This document shows, one piece after another, positions 1 to 7,534 of a DNA stretch of 32,502 nucleotides. Positions within the stretch are counted from its first letter, which is position 1, and each line of letters starts with the position of its first letter. This DNA comes from Acidobacteria bacterium RIFCSPLOWO2_12_FULL_66_21 (lineage in GTDB: Bacteria > Acidobacteriota > Vicinamibacteria > Vicinamibacterales > 2-12-FULL-66-21). The notes under the pieces were generated by a model. That model was not told where the DNA came from, did no database searches, and saw only the letters and a program-made list of their open reading frames with translations. Position numbers and translations under genes: made by a program. The DNA is taken from assembly GCA_001767455.1 (NCBI GenBank), contig MELC01000083.1:1-32502 (forward strand), read 5' to 3'.

Positions 1-100
1 CTTCGCCCCGCCAGACCCCCCTGCGCGCTCGCTCGCGCGGACCCCGCGATCCCCACTCCGCTCGCGCGGCTCACTCACGGCGTTCGTTCGCTCGGATCTC
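1..100. repeat. GC-rich low-complexity intergenic sequence
   Basis: No gene is visible here. The 11-base sequence CGCTCGCGCGG occurs at 30-40 and again at 59-69, and GTTCG/GCTCG runs continue up to the stop codon of the minus-strand gene at 101. This looks like a GC-rich 3'-flanking repeat rather than coding DNA. The window edge may cut a larger element. Confidence 0.4.
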
Positions 101-529
101 TTACGCGCGCGCGGGCTTGCCTTGGAGGATGCCGAGCTGGACGAGGAGGCCGGTGAAATCGTAGTACCGGCGTTCCTGCGCGATGAGGCCGTCGCGGAGC
201 TCGAGGAGCCGCACACCGCTGAATTCCGTCCGGCGCCCGGACCCGGGAAACCCCATGAACTCGCCGACGTGCGTGGCTGTGACCGTGAACGGCTGCGCCA
301 CCTGGTTGCCGTCCACGAGCACCGTCTCCCCCGTGTAGCGCCAGTCTGGGAAGATCTGAAACAGCGCGCGGTAGGAGTGCAGGATCGCCGGCCGGCCTTC
401 GACGGTGCGGAAGATCGGACTGATGATGCGTCCGTCCAGGGTGTGACTGTTCGCGAGTGCCTCGGCGTCGCGGGCGTCCCAGGCCTGCTGATGGCGTGCG
501 AAGAACTCGACGGCCTGTGCGCGTGTCAT
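101..529 (-). CDS. SnoaL-like / NTF2-fold polyketide-cyclase-type protein
   Basis: A 142-residue protein beginning MTRAQAVEF and ending GKPARA. The pattern is that of the SnoaL-like ester cyclase group: an N-terminal helix carrying AWDARDAEALA, then a stretch on an inflicted or planned change (RIISPIF), FPDWRYTGETVLVDGNQV, and a final strand with RRYYDF. Such proteins are cone-shaped NTF2-fold dimers whose substrates cannot be predicted from sequence. The start at 529 is chosen over an in-frame upstream start at 577 because GGGGAGAG lies just upstream on the minus strand and the extra 16 residues have no family character. No signal peptide is seen, so it is probably cytoplasmic. It follows the 625-1011 gene in the same direction, but a terminator-like hairpin lies between them. 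The fold is well supported; the function is unknown. Confidence 0.75.
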   Translation of the reverse strand: MTRAQAVEFFARHQQAWDARDAEALANSHTLDGRIISPIFRTVEGRPAILHSYRALFQIFPDWRYTGETVLVDGNQVAQPFTVTATHVGEFMGFPGSGRRTEFSGVRLLELRDGLIAQERRYYDFTGLLVQLGILQGKPARA

Positions 530-576
530 GACACTCTCCCCCTGACGCGTCAGTGAACCGGCCGGCGCGAAAAGCA

Positions 577-603
577 AAGGCCGGGCACACGGCGCCCGGC
601 CTT
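577..603 (-). terminator. Rho-independent terminator of the 625-1011 gene
   Basis: Read on the minus strand this is a perfect 8-bp stem (GGCCGGGC/GCCCGGCC, plus positions 579-586 and 594-601) with a 7-base loop, followed by a T-rich run TTTGCTTTT. It starts about 25 bases after the stop codon of the small secreted protein gene and ends before the start of the SnoaL-like gene, so the two genes are probably separate transcripts. Confidence 0.75.
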
Positions 604-624
604 CTCGACGCTGAAGAAGAGCGC

Positions 625-1011
625 TTACTTCTTCGTCGCGGCCATCAGCCGCACGTTCGCGGCGTGCTTGGTCCCGTCCATCTCGTGATAGTTGACGGTC
701 ACCATGTCGCCGACCTTCACGAAATCGGTGAGGACCGTGGTCTTGCCCGCGGCCTTGGCTTCGGCGGTTTTGGTCCCGGCGCCGGGGCCGGTGACCTTCG
801 TCTTCGCGTCAACCGCGAACGTCACGTCTCCGGTCTTCTCCTTGATGGTCAGCGAATCGGCCGCGACGGCCGTCACGGTCCCGCTCGCCCTGAGCATCTT
901 GGCCGCCGGCGCCGCCGCCTTGGCCTTGGCCGCAGGCTTGTCCTGGCCCGCCGCATACACCGGCAGCATCACCACGGCCGCCACCGCCACGATTGAAAAA
1001 AGCCTCTTCAT
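625..1011 (-). CDS. Small secreted protein, DUF5666-like
   Basis: A 128-residue protein with a clear Sec signal peptide (MKRLFSIVAVAAVVMLPVYAAG, cleavage near residues 21-23), followed by an Ala/Lys-rich linker (about 24-38) and a small beta-rich domain (about 40-125). The core GTVTAVAADSLTIKEK, then DFVKVGDMVTVNY, resembles the OB-like DUF5666 repeat found in secreted proteins of Acidobacteriota and Proteobacteria. That assignment is from pattern only. AGGAGG precedes the ATG at 1011 with good spacing. It ends in a Rho-independent terminator, so it is probably a single-gene transcript. It would act in the periplasm or outside the cell. No catalytic residues are visible and no function should be assigned. 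Confidence 0.75.
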   Translation of the reverse strand: MKRLFSIVAVAAVVMLPVYAAGQDKPAAKAKAAAPAAKMLRASGTVTAVAADSLTIKEKTGDVTFAVDAKTKVTGPGAGTKTAEAKAAGKTTVLTDFVKVGDMVTVNYHEMDGTKHAANVRLMAATKK

Positions 1012-1169
1012 GACAACCTCCTGCCCCTGTGTCCTCCCTCGCCTGAAGGCGGGCCTATGGTCCGCTCCGATCGGGTCAGACGCCGTGGGCCATCCGGGTA
1101 TTCTTGATCCGCCCGGGGGAAAAGAGAAGTAGCATACGCGGCGTCATTCATTTGAATCGGAGGCCCGAC

Positions 1170-2501
1170 ATGCGCTCGAAGATCGTCGCTGCCGCAGCGT
1201 GCGGCATGGTGTCTTTCGCCGCCTTTGCGTTCGCGCAGGGCACGCCCCCAGCCGGGCAGGCGCCCGCGGCATCGCAGACGCCCGCAGCCCCTGACCCCGT
1301 GCGCATGCTGGTGGAACGGCTCGATCTCGAGAAGTACAAGGCGACCATCAAGGGCTTGACGCAGTTCGGCGACCGCCGGCAGGGGACGGATCGGAACCGC
1401 GCGGCGGTTGACTGGATAGAGGCGCAGCTGAAGAGCTACGGCTGTACCACGGAACGCATCAAGTACACGTACCAACCGGCGCCGCGGGCTCGACGCGGCG
1501 CCGCCGCGCCCGGGGCGACCGGCCGGGGTGGAGAGGCCGGCCAGCCGGGACGCGGAGGCCAGGCAGCCGGCGGGCAGCGCGGCCGCGGCCAAGGTGCAGG
1601 GCCGGGGACCGGCGGCCGCGGCCGGGGCGGGTCGGGCGGCAGCACGATCTTCGGCTATCGCGCGCGCAGCGGCGTCAACAACGACCCGAACAACCAGCCG
1701 GACCTGAAGCTCCGCGAGATCAACTCACAGCCCACAACGCCAGGACCGCGGGAAGAGGTCTTCTGCACGAAGGTCGGCACCACCCGTCCCGAGGAGATGT
1801 ACATCATCGGCGGCCACATGGACGGCCACGGCTGGGGAGAGGCGGCGAACGACGACGGATCGGGCACCGCGATAGTCATGGAGCTGGCGCGCGTGTTCAG
1901 TGCCCCGGACGTGCAGACGGAACGCTCGATCCGGTTCGTGCTCTGGAACAACGAAGAGACCGGATTGAACGGCGCCCGCGCCTACGTGGACCAGCGCAAG
2001 GATCTCCAGGGCAAGGAAGATCCGGCGGGATCGCACAAGTATCCGGAGCCGAAGTGGCTCGGCATGATCCAGCACGACATGATGATGTTCGACCACGGCA
2101 TGCCCGGACCGGACGGCAAGGTGAGCCCGGAGCAGCGCCTTGAAGCGGACGTGAACATCGAGTTCCAGTCGTCCGCCAAGATGGCCGACGCGGCGCAGAA
2201 GCTCGCCTGGCTCCTGAAGAGCGCGAACGAGAAGTACGCGACCGACTATCCGGCCGCGGTCGGCCCGCACATGACCAACACGGACTCGACGCCGTTCATG
2301 GATCTCGTCCCCGCGATCAGCCTGCGCGAGAACGAGCGCGGCGCGCAGATCGGCGCCGGCTGGGATCCACACTGGCACCAGGCGACCGACGTCTACGCGA
2401 CCTTCTCGGACAAGGACTTCAAGCTCGGGCTCAACGCGGCGCAGACCACGCTCGCCGCCGTCGCGCAGCTCACCGGTGCGCGCGTTGGCGCCACCCGGTA
2501 G
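1170..2501 (+). CDS. Secreted M28-family metallopeptidase
   Basis: A 443-residue protein. The start at 1170 has TCGGAGG seven bases upstream and gives a signal peptide (MRSKIVAAAACGMVSFAAFAFAQ); a longer in-frame start at 1104 lacks both. The M28 di-zinc site is visible: H216 and D218 in GGHMDG, D228 in NDDGSG, the EE pair 262-263 in NNEETG, an Asp in QHDMM, and a late His in DPHWHQATD. The family comprises aminopeptidases and carboxypeptidases acting in the periplasm or medium. Between about residues 105 and 157 lies a Gly/Arg/Ala-rich low-complexity insertion with repeated GRG, unlike compact M28 enzymes. The gene converges on the D-aminoacylase-like gene, with a hairpin between them. The peptide specificity is not predictable. 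Confidence 0.9.
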   Translation: MRSKIVAAAACGMVSFAAFAFAQGTPPAGQAPAASQTPAAPDPVRMLVERLDLEKYKATIKGLTQFGDRRQGTDRNRAAVDWIEAQLKSYGCTTERIKYTYQPAPRARRGAAAPGATGRGGEAGQPGRGGQAAGGQRGRGQGAGPGTGGRGRGGSGGSTIFGYRARSGVNNDPNNQPDLKLREINSQPTTPGPREEVFCTKVGTTRPEEMYIIGGHMDGHGWGEAANDDGSGTAIVMELARVFSAPDVQTERSIRFVLWNNEETGLNGARAYVDQRKDLQGKEDPAGSHKYPEPKWLGMIQHDMMMFDHGMPGPDGKVSPEQRLEADVNIEFQSSAKMADAAQKLAWLLKSANEKYATDYPAAVGPHMTNTDSTPFMDLVPAISLRENERGAQIGAGWDPHWHQATDVYATFSDKDFKLGLNAAQTTLAAVAQLTGARVGATR

Positions 2502-2502
2502 C

Positions 2503-2520
2503 GCAGGGCTTTAGCCCTGC
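2503..2520. repeat. GGGCT/AGCCC intergenic palindrome, copy 1
   Basis: GCAGGGCT-TT-AGCCCTGC forms an 8-bp inverted repeat starting one base after the stop codon of the M28 gene and lying between two convergent genes. On the minus strand it reads GCAGGGCTAAAGCCCTGCGC TAC, related to the palindromes at 4181-4196 and 32365-32387. It has no U-tract, so it would be a weak intrinsic terminator. It may be a REP-like element. Confidence 0.55.
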
Positions 2521-2529
2521 CTGCGGCGA

Positions 2530-2556
2530 GGTTCTCTGCAGGTTCTCTAGAACCTC
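2530..2556. repeat. GGTTCT repeat spanning the stop of the 2547-4061 gene
   Basis: GGTTCTCT occurs at 2530-2537 and 2541-2548, and AGGTTCT-CT-AGAACCT (2540-2555) is an inverted repeat centred on the minus-strand stop codon (2547-2549). On the minus strand the gene end reads CCAGAGGTTCTAGAG, nearly the same as the end of the TonB receptor gene at 21721-21733. Confidence 0.55.
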
Positions 2557-4061
2557 TGGAGCATCTTGCCCGGCAGCGCGCCCGTGGGCTTGCCCTGGTC
2601 CCACACGAGACTGCCGCCGACGAACACGCGGCTGATCCCCGCGGGCAGCAGGAACGGCTCCTTGAACGTGGACCGATCGACGACGGTCGCCGGATCGAAC
2701 AGGACGAGGTCCGCCACGTTTCCTTCGGCGATCGTGCCCCGGTCCTTCAGCTTCAGGCGCGCGGCCGGCGCGCTCGTCATCTTGCGGACCGCCTCCGGCA
2801 GCGTCAGCCAGTGGCGCTCGCGCACGAACGGGCCGAGCACGCGCGGAAACGTGCCGGCGCCGCGCGGATGGCGCATCCCGATCCCGCCATCGCTCGCCAC
2901 CATCACCCACGGCTGCTGGTAGAACGCGCGGATGTCCTCGTCGACCATCGAGGTCGCGATCACGCTCGCCCCGCCGTCCTTCACGATTTGAATGAACACG
3001 TCAACCGGCGTGACGCCGCTCTCCTTCGCGATCGCGTCGAGCGTCTTGCCCTCGTACTCGGGATGCGCCTTGTCTCCGTCAATCATCACGTTCGCGGCTC
3101 CGCCCACGTCGTCGAGCGCTCTCTTGACGCTGGCCGGATCGTCGTACTTCTTGTTGGGGACGAGCACGGTGATCGTCGAGTGCCAGGCCTGGTATGGATA
3201 GCAATCCGCGGTGACGTCGATCCCACGTTTCCGCGCACCCTCTATCAGCCTGACGACGTCCGCGGCCCGGCGCCAGACGCCCACCGTTCCCAGCTTGATA
3301 TGTGAGATCTGTACCGGGATCTTCGCCTCTTCGCCGATCTGGATCGCCTCGCGGAACGCCTCGAACGCCTTGTCGGCTTCGTCGCGGACGTGCGACATGT
3401 AGAAGCCGCCGTACCGGGCGGCGACCTTCGCAAGCTCGACGACTTCCTTCGTCTCGCTGTAGCTTCCGATCTCGTACTCGAGGCCGCTCGACAGGCCGAT
3501 CGCCCCCTCGCGCATGCCCTGGTCGACGAGCGCAGCCATCTTCGCGATCTCGTCGTCGCGCGCGGGACGCTTGTAGTCGGACCCCATGACCATCTGGCGG
3601 ACGGTCGCGTGACCGACCATCACCATCACGTTCAGCGCGGCCGGCTTGCTGCGCCGCTCCGCGAGGTAAGCCGCGATCGGCCACGGCGACGAACCGTCGG
3701 CGCCGACGACGACCGTCGTGATCCCCTGCGCAACCTGTGTCTCGGCCGCCGGATCGCCGGTCAGGCCTGTCGTCGAGTGGTTGTGAATGTCGATGAAGCC
3801 AGGAGCGAGGACCAGGCCGCCGCCGTCCATGACGGTGTCTCCCTCGCGTGGCTTCACCTGCCCGACGCCGACGATCCGCTCCCCTTCGATGCGCACGCCC
3901 CCACGGCGGAGTGCGCCACCTCTGCCGTCCGCGATTCGCACGTTCCCGATCGTCAGTCCTGTCGCGGCCGAGCCGGCACCGACGCGAGAGGCTGCGGATG
4001 GAAGCGACACGAGCGCGACGGCAAGAACGGCGGCGCTCGCCATAATTGTCGTTCTGGGCAT
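2547..4061 (-). CDS. Secreted D-aminoacylase / N-acyl-D-amino-acid deacylase-like amidohydrolase
   Basis: A 504-residue protein of the amidohydrolase superfamily, most like N-acyl-D-amino-acid deacylases, which hydrolyse N-acyl-D-amino acids to acid plus D-amino acid. The start at 4061 (MPRTTIM) follows GAGGA by five bases and exposes a signal peptide (about residues 1-28); the reading frame remains open upstream only through a repeat. Landmarks: H93/H95 in GFIDIHNHS, H224 in MSHVRDE, H254 in ISHIKLG, and D391 in ASDGGIG followed by RHPRGAGTFPRVLG. At about 120-123, where classical D-aminoacylases have the metal-ligand Cys of a GNCG motif, this protein reads GADG, so the metal site differs. 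Dipeptidase-like amidohydrolase activity is the alternative. Possible substrates include D-amino-acid-containing peptides from cell walls. Confidence 0.85.
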   Translation of the reverse strand: MPRTTIMASAAVLAVALVSLPSAASRVGAGSAATGLTIGNVRIADGRGGALRRGGVRIEGERIVGVGQVKPREGDTVMDGGGLVLAPGFIDIHNHSTTGLTGDPAAETQVAQGITTVVVGADGSSPWPIAAYLAERRSKPAALNVMVMVGHATVRQMVMGSDYKRPARDDEIAKMAALVDQGMREGAIGLSSGLEYEIGSYSETKEVVELAKVAARYGGFYMSHVRDEADKAFEAFREAIQIGEEAKIPVQISHIKLGTVGVWRRAADVVRLIEGARKRGIDVTADCYPYQAWHSTITVLVPNKKYDDPASVKRALDDVGGAANVMIDGDKAHPEYEGKTLDAIAKESGVTPVDVFIQIVKDGGASVIATSMVDEDIRAFYQQPWVMVASDGGIGMRHPRGAGTFPRVLGPFVRERHWLTLPEAVRKMTSAPAARLKLKDRGTIAEGNVADLVLFDPATVVDRSTFKEPFLLPAGISRVFVGGSLVWDQGKPTGALPGKMLQRF

Positions 4062-4160
4062 CAGTATCCTCGGCCCTATCATGCCGCATTTCACGTTGGC
4101 CTCGAGCCTCCCGCCATGACTGCGTGCTACCATCCCGGGCACCCGTGAGACCCGGGAGGT

Positions 4161-4196
4161 GGTTTTCAAAACCGCGAAGACAGCCCTGAAGGGCTG
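4161..4196. repeat. Twin palindromes GGTTTTCAAAACC and CAGCCC-TGAA-GGGCTG
   Basis: Two adjacent inverted repeats lie in the 194-base divergent gap between the amidohydrolase and histidine-kinase genes. The first is GGTTTTCAAAACC (4161-4173). The second is CAGCCC-TGAA-GGGCTG (4181-4196), followed by CGCTACGAG. The second shares its stem core and trailing CGCTAC with the minus-strand reading of the element at 2503-2520. Nothing else recognisable lies in this gap. Confidence 0.5.
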
Positions 4197-4255
4197 CGCT
4201 ACGAGCGAGCGCCGGAGACGCACTCAGCTCGCCCACAAGCAGGTATCCTCAGGTC

Positions 4256-5326
4256 ATGTCCGAACTGGCGACGGCCGCGAAACGGGCCGGCATCATTGCG
4301 AAGACAACGCGGCGCGTTGCAGTCGCGCTGACAATGTCGATCGGCGTCGGGCTCCTGATGATGAGCGTCTGGAGAGGTTCTCCATCCTCGCTTTTCCTCC
4401 GCACCATCGTCCTCGGCCTGTCGGCGACGGCTGCCTTCGGACTCTTCGAGGCGTGGCCACGCAGTCTGCCGCAGTGGCTCCAGCGATGGGCATTGCAAGT
4501 CGTTGCGGTCGGCGTTCTCATGCCGGTGACGACGTTGCTGATCTACGTTCTGTCCACGCCGCAAAGTGCCCCGCCGTTCTGGAAAGATCCTGTCCGGATG
4601 AACGGGTGGACGCATCTGACGTTCGCCGCCATCCTCCTGGCGCCGTGGACGGCGCTCGCGGCGGTCGTCCGCCAGAAGGAAGCCTTCGCCCGCGATCAGA
4701 AGCTGGCGTTCGCGCTCGAGCGCAGTGAGCTCGAGCGGCAGGCACTCGACGCGCGATTGCATCTGCTGCAGGCGCAAGTCGCCCCGCATTTCCTCTTCAA
4801 CACGCTCGCGAACGTGCAGGCGCTCGTCGAGGCGGGCTCGCCCCACGCGTCGGCGGTGCTCCGGAGCCTCACGGCGTATCTGCGCGCGGCGGTGCCGCTG
4901 CTGCACGAGTCCGCGGCAACGATCGAGCGCGAGCTGCAGCTCGTTCGACCGTATCTCGAGTTGATGCAGATGCGCATGCCCGATCGCCTCCAGTACGCGA
5001 TGAACGTCGACCCGTCGGCGCTGAAGGTTCGCTGTCCTCCGACCACCCTGTTGACGCTGGTCGAGAATGCCGTGCGACACGGGATCGACCCCAGCGAAGA
5101 AGGAGGCCGGATTGACATCGACATCGCTCGGATTGGTGAACGCTGCGTGGTGCGCGTCACCGACACTGGCGCCGGACTCCATCAATCGGTCAGCGGTCTC
5201 GGGACCGGGCTCACGGCTCTGCGCGAGCGGCTGCAGCTGATCTTCGGCGATGCTGCGCAACTGCGCCTGACGTCCGGCGCCCCCCGCGGCGCCCTCGTCG
5301 AAATCGACATGCCGGCACAAACATGA
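4256..5326 (+). CDS. LytS/AlgZ-type sensor histidine kinase
   Basis: A 356-residue membrane kinase. Four hydrophobic segments occupy roughly residues 21-38, 48-65, 78-99 and 121-138, with almost no extracytoplasmic domain. A short helix follows (about 140-170), then the His_kinase (PF06580) core with H178 in QVAPHFLFNTLANVQ. The ATPase domain shows an N box (ENAVRHG), a G1 box (DTGAG) and GLGTGL. This architecture is typical of kinases paired with LytTR regulators. The last four bases overlap the start of the response regulator (ATGA), indicating translational coupling. The ligand is unknown: with no large sensor domain, the signal is probably sensed in the membrane. The ATG at 4256 has only a weak ribosome site (CAGGT). 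Confidence 0.92.
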   Translation: MSELATAAKRAGIIAKTTRRVAVALTMSIGVGLLMMSVWRGSPSSLFLRTIVLGLSATAAFGLFEAWPRSLPQWLQRWALQVVAVGVLMPVTTLLIYVLSTPQSAPPFWKDPVRMNGWTHLTFAAILLAPWTALAAVVRQKEAFARDQKLAFALERSELERQALDARLHLLQAQVAPHFLFNTLANVQALVEAGSPHASAVLRSLTAYLRAAVPLLHESAATIERELQLVRPYLELMQMRMPDRLQYAMNVDPSALKVRCPPTTLLTLVENAVRHGIDPSEEGGRIDIDIARIGERCVVRVTDTGAGLHQSVSGLGTGLTALRERLQLIFGDAAQLRLTSGAPRGALVEIDMPAQT

Positions 5327-6114
5327 ACGCCCACGCGACAGCGTTGATCGCGGACGATGAACCGCTGCTGCGCGATGCGCTGCGGCGCAAACTGGCGATC
5401 GTGTGGCCCGAGCTCGAGATTGTGGCCGAGGCGAGGAACGGGCGGGCGGCGGTGAGGTTGTTCGACGAGCGGCATCCCGACATCTGCTTCCTCGACGTCC
5501 ACATGCCGGGACTCTCCGGCGTCGATGCCGCGAAGCACATCGGCCGGCGCGCGCACCTCGTGTTCGTCACGGCGTACGATCACTACGCCGTGCAGGCGTT
5601 TGCGCAGGGCGCACTCGATTACCTGCTGAAGCCGGTCGAACAGGCGCGGCTCGCGGAAACCGTGAGCCGTCTCAAGGAACGTCTGCGGTCGTCGCGGCCG
5701 GCGATCAACACCGAGCAGCTGCTGCAGCAACTGAGCGATCAGCTCGCGAAGCTGCAGAGTGGCGGCGGCAAGAGCGCGGCGCTGCGATGGATTCGCGCGC
5801 AAGCGGGGAAGACCGTGCGCCTGATCGCGATCGACGACGTCGATTACCTTCGCTCCGACGCGAAGTACACCATCGTCGCCTGGCGCGATGGAGGGAAACC
5901 GGCCGAGGCGGTGGTGCGGACGCCGCTGAAGGAGCTGCTCGAGCAGCTCGATGCGGAGCAATTCGCGCAGGTCCATCGGTCGGTCGTCGTGAATCTGCGC
6001 GCGATCAGCCATGTCAGGCGGCATGACAACGAAACGGCGGAGATTCACGTAAGGGGCCGAGACGAGGTTCTGCCGGTGAGCCGCAACTACCTGCATCTGT
6101 TCCGGCAGATGTAG
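5323..6114 (+). CDS. LytTR-family response regulator
   Basis: A 263-residue two-domain regulator. The receiver domain (about 5-115) has the acidic pair D11/D12, phospho-acceptor D58 in FLDVHMPG, T83 in FVTAYD and K103 in LLKPVE. After a Gln-rich helical linker (about 120-145), a LytTR DNA-binding domain (about 155-260) shows IDDVDYLRSDAKYT, a VRTPLKELL helix, HRSVVVNL and VSRNYLHLF. It is the cognate partner of the overlapping kinase gene, which should phosphorylate D58. LytTR proteins bind pairs of short direct repeats as dimers. No matching pair was seen in the window, so the target genes are unknown. The next plus-strand genes (6311, 6722) start after a 196-base gap and need not belong to this operon. 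Confidence 0.93.
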   Translation: MNAHATALIADDEPLLRDALRRKLAIVWPELEIVAEARNGRAAVRLFDERHPDICFLDVHMPGLSGVDAAKHIGRRAHLVFVTAYDHYAVQAFAQGALDYLLKPVEQARLAETVSRLKERLRSSRPAINTEQLLQQLSDQLAKLQSGGGKSAALRWIRAQAGKTVRLIAIDDVDYLRSDAKYTIVAWRDGGKPAEAVVRTPLKELLEQLDAEQFAQVHRSVVVNLRAISHVRRHDNETAEIHVRGRDEVLPVSRNYLHLFRQM

Positions 6115-6310
6115 GCCCCCGTTCGACGAGATGTAACCGCCTTTCGGCGGGGCGAATCCGCTCTTCGTCGCAAGCTGGTTGTTCGAGCGCACGCGTGCCG
6201 CCACGCTGTTGGCGCGGGTGTCGAGAGACGCCCGCATGGCAGGTGGGCCGACCGTCGGCGCTGCGCGAGCTCGGATTCGACCAGCGCGGAATCCAACACC
6301 GGAGTATCGA

Positions 6311-6691
6311 ATGAAGCAAAACGCAATCCTGGTCGTCACGTCTCTGCTCTCGATCCTCTTGCTGACGCTTCACATTACAGACGACATCGTCCGTGGGATA
6401 TCGAAGGCCGAGCCCTCGAACACTGCGCTGCTCGTCCTCGCGGTCTTCCTGTACGGGACGCTCGTGCTCGCCGAACGGCGATCGGGGCACGTCATCATGC
6501 TGCTCGTCGGGTTGTTCGCGGCAGCCATGCCCGTCATCCACATGAGGGGGGCACATTACGGCGAGATCGCCAGGTCCACCGGCGGCTTCTTCTTCGTCTG
6601 GACACTCTGGGCGCTCGGCGGGCTTGGGGGCCTTACCTTCATCCTCTCGGCGCGCGGACTGTGGAGTCTGCGACGGGGCCAGCCGAGGTAG
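6311..6691 (+). CDS. Small four-helix membrane protein of unknown function
   Basis: A 126-residue protein made almost wholly of four hydrophobic segments (about residues 5-22, 38-54, 60-77 and 90-113), with an Arg-rich C-terminus (RRGQPR) that would face the cytoplasm. The start at 6311 has GGAG seven bases upstream; an upstream in-frame ATG at 6179 would add 44 Arg-rich residues with no coding character. No family is recognised. It lies 30 bases before the damaged DHFR-like gene on the same strand, so the two may have been co-transcribed. Only the membrane location can be inferred. Confidence 0.7.
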   Translation: MKQNAILVVTSLLSILLLTLHITDDIVRGISKAEPSNTALLVLAVFLYGTLVLAERRSGHVIMLLVGLFAAAMPVIHMRGAHYGEIARSTGGFFFVWTLWALGGLGGLTFILSARGLWSLRRGQPR

Positions 6692-6721
6692 TCCACCCTG
6701 GCGACTGCGGGAGAACTCGCG

Positions 6722-7301
6722 ATGAGAAAGGTGATCCTCTTCGTCCAGGTTTCCCTGGACGGCTTCTTCGAGGGACCGAAGAAGGAGATCGACTGGCACA
6801 TGGTCGATGACGAGCTCCACGCCCACGTCATCGAGGAGCTCAACGTGATGGGAGCCTTCCTGAACGGACGGGTCACCTACGAGCTCATGGCCGGATTCTG
6901 GCCGACCGCCGACCTGGACCCCGGGAGCGCACCTTCCGTGAAGGAGTTCGCCCGGATCTGGCGGGACATGCCCAAGGTGGTCTATTCGAAGGACCCTCAC
7001 CTCGGCGGGGTGGAATACGACGATCGCCCGGGACGTGGTGCCGGGAGAGGTCGAGGAGCTCAAGCTCCGGGCCCGTGGGGATCTCGTGGTCGGGGGAGGA
7101 GACCTGGCCGCGGCCTTCATGGGCCAGGACCTGATCGACGAGTACCGGATCTGCGTCCACCCGATCCAGATCGGCGAGGGGAAGCGCCTTTTTCCCCCTT
7201 CGAAGGAGAAGGTCCTGCTCCGCCTCGCCGAGACCCGAACTTTCGGGAACGGGGTCGTCCTTCTCCGGTACGAACGACTCCGGCCCCGTAAGGGGAATTA
7301 G
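6722..7301 (+). pseudogene. RibD C-terminal/dihydrofolate-reductase-like protein, frameshifted
   Basis: Two overlapping frames together give a normal-sized (about 192-residue) RibD_C/DHFR-fold protein. The 5' part (6722 to about 7010) starts MRKVILFVQVSLDGFFEG, the typical opening of this family, and continues through the LNGRVTYELM and MPKVVYSKD motifs. The 3' part in the +1 frame (from about 7011) carries WNTTIARDVV, LVVGGGDLAAAFMGQDLIDE and HPIQIGEGKRLF up to the stop at 7301. The frame changes in the G-run GGCGGGGTGG (about 7004-7013); one base fewer restores the protein. Intact members would be NAD(P)H-dependent reductases of unknown substrate. This is either a genuine inactivating mutation or a homopolymer sequence error; two further broken genes follow directly, which favours real decay. 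Confidence 0.8.
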
Positions 7302-7455
7302 TTCCCGGGAGGGCCGTCGGTCCCGATCCAGAGCTGGGCGAGGTCTTTCAGGTTCTTCTCGTAGGTGCGGGTGTGCGACAGGACGGTCCCGCGCTGAAGC
7401 CTCACCCGAATGCTAAGCGTGGGCTCGTATCGCTCGACGAGCTCCAGTAGCCGAA
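7300..7455 (-). pseudogene. Possible gene scrap, unidentified
   Basis: On the minus strand a frame reads GFRLLELVERYEPTLSIR, continues through SHTRTYEKNLKDLAQLWIG and ends GPPGN with TAA at 7300-7302. It has codon use and a protein-like composition resembling the neighbouring genes, but no start codon, and an in-frame TAG interrupts it at about 7456-7458. Open sequence of similar character continues upstream of that stop. It could be the 3' remnant of a degraded gene or a chance open stretch. No family is recognised. The rest of the 7302-7534 gap holds nothing else identifiable. Confidence 0.3.
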
Positions 7456-7534
7456 AGCCCTACTCCAGGACGAAGGGTGAGAACGCGAGCGGTCCGGCTG
7501 CAGTTCGACTACGGCGGTGTCGGTTCGAATGGCG

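Noticed and set aside
1104-1169. Longer start for the M28 peptidase
   Set aside because: It would bury the signal peptide behind 22 residues and has no ribosome site; the start at 1170 has both.
4159-4175. Anticodon-arm-like sequence with loop TTTCAAA (a selenocysteine-tRNA-like TCA anticodon)
   Set aside because: A 5-bp stem can be drawn, but there is no T-arm (no GTTCGA), no acceptor stem pairing and no CCA end nearby; the palindrome is better explained as part of the intergenic repeat.
6137-6150. Terminator after the response regulator (CCGCC-TTTC-GGCGG)
   Set aside because: A 5-bp stem with no U-tract; too weak to call in GC-rich DNA.
5182-6339. Long antisense open frame opposite the response regulator
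   Set aside because: Shadow of the LytTR regulator; composition is non-protein-like and the plus-strand gene has all its catalytic motifs.
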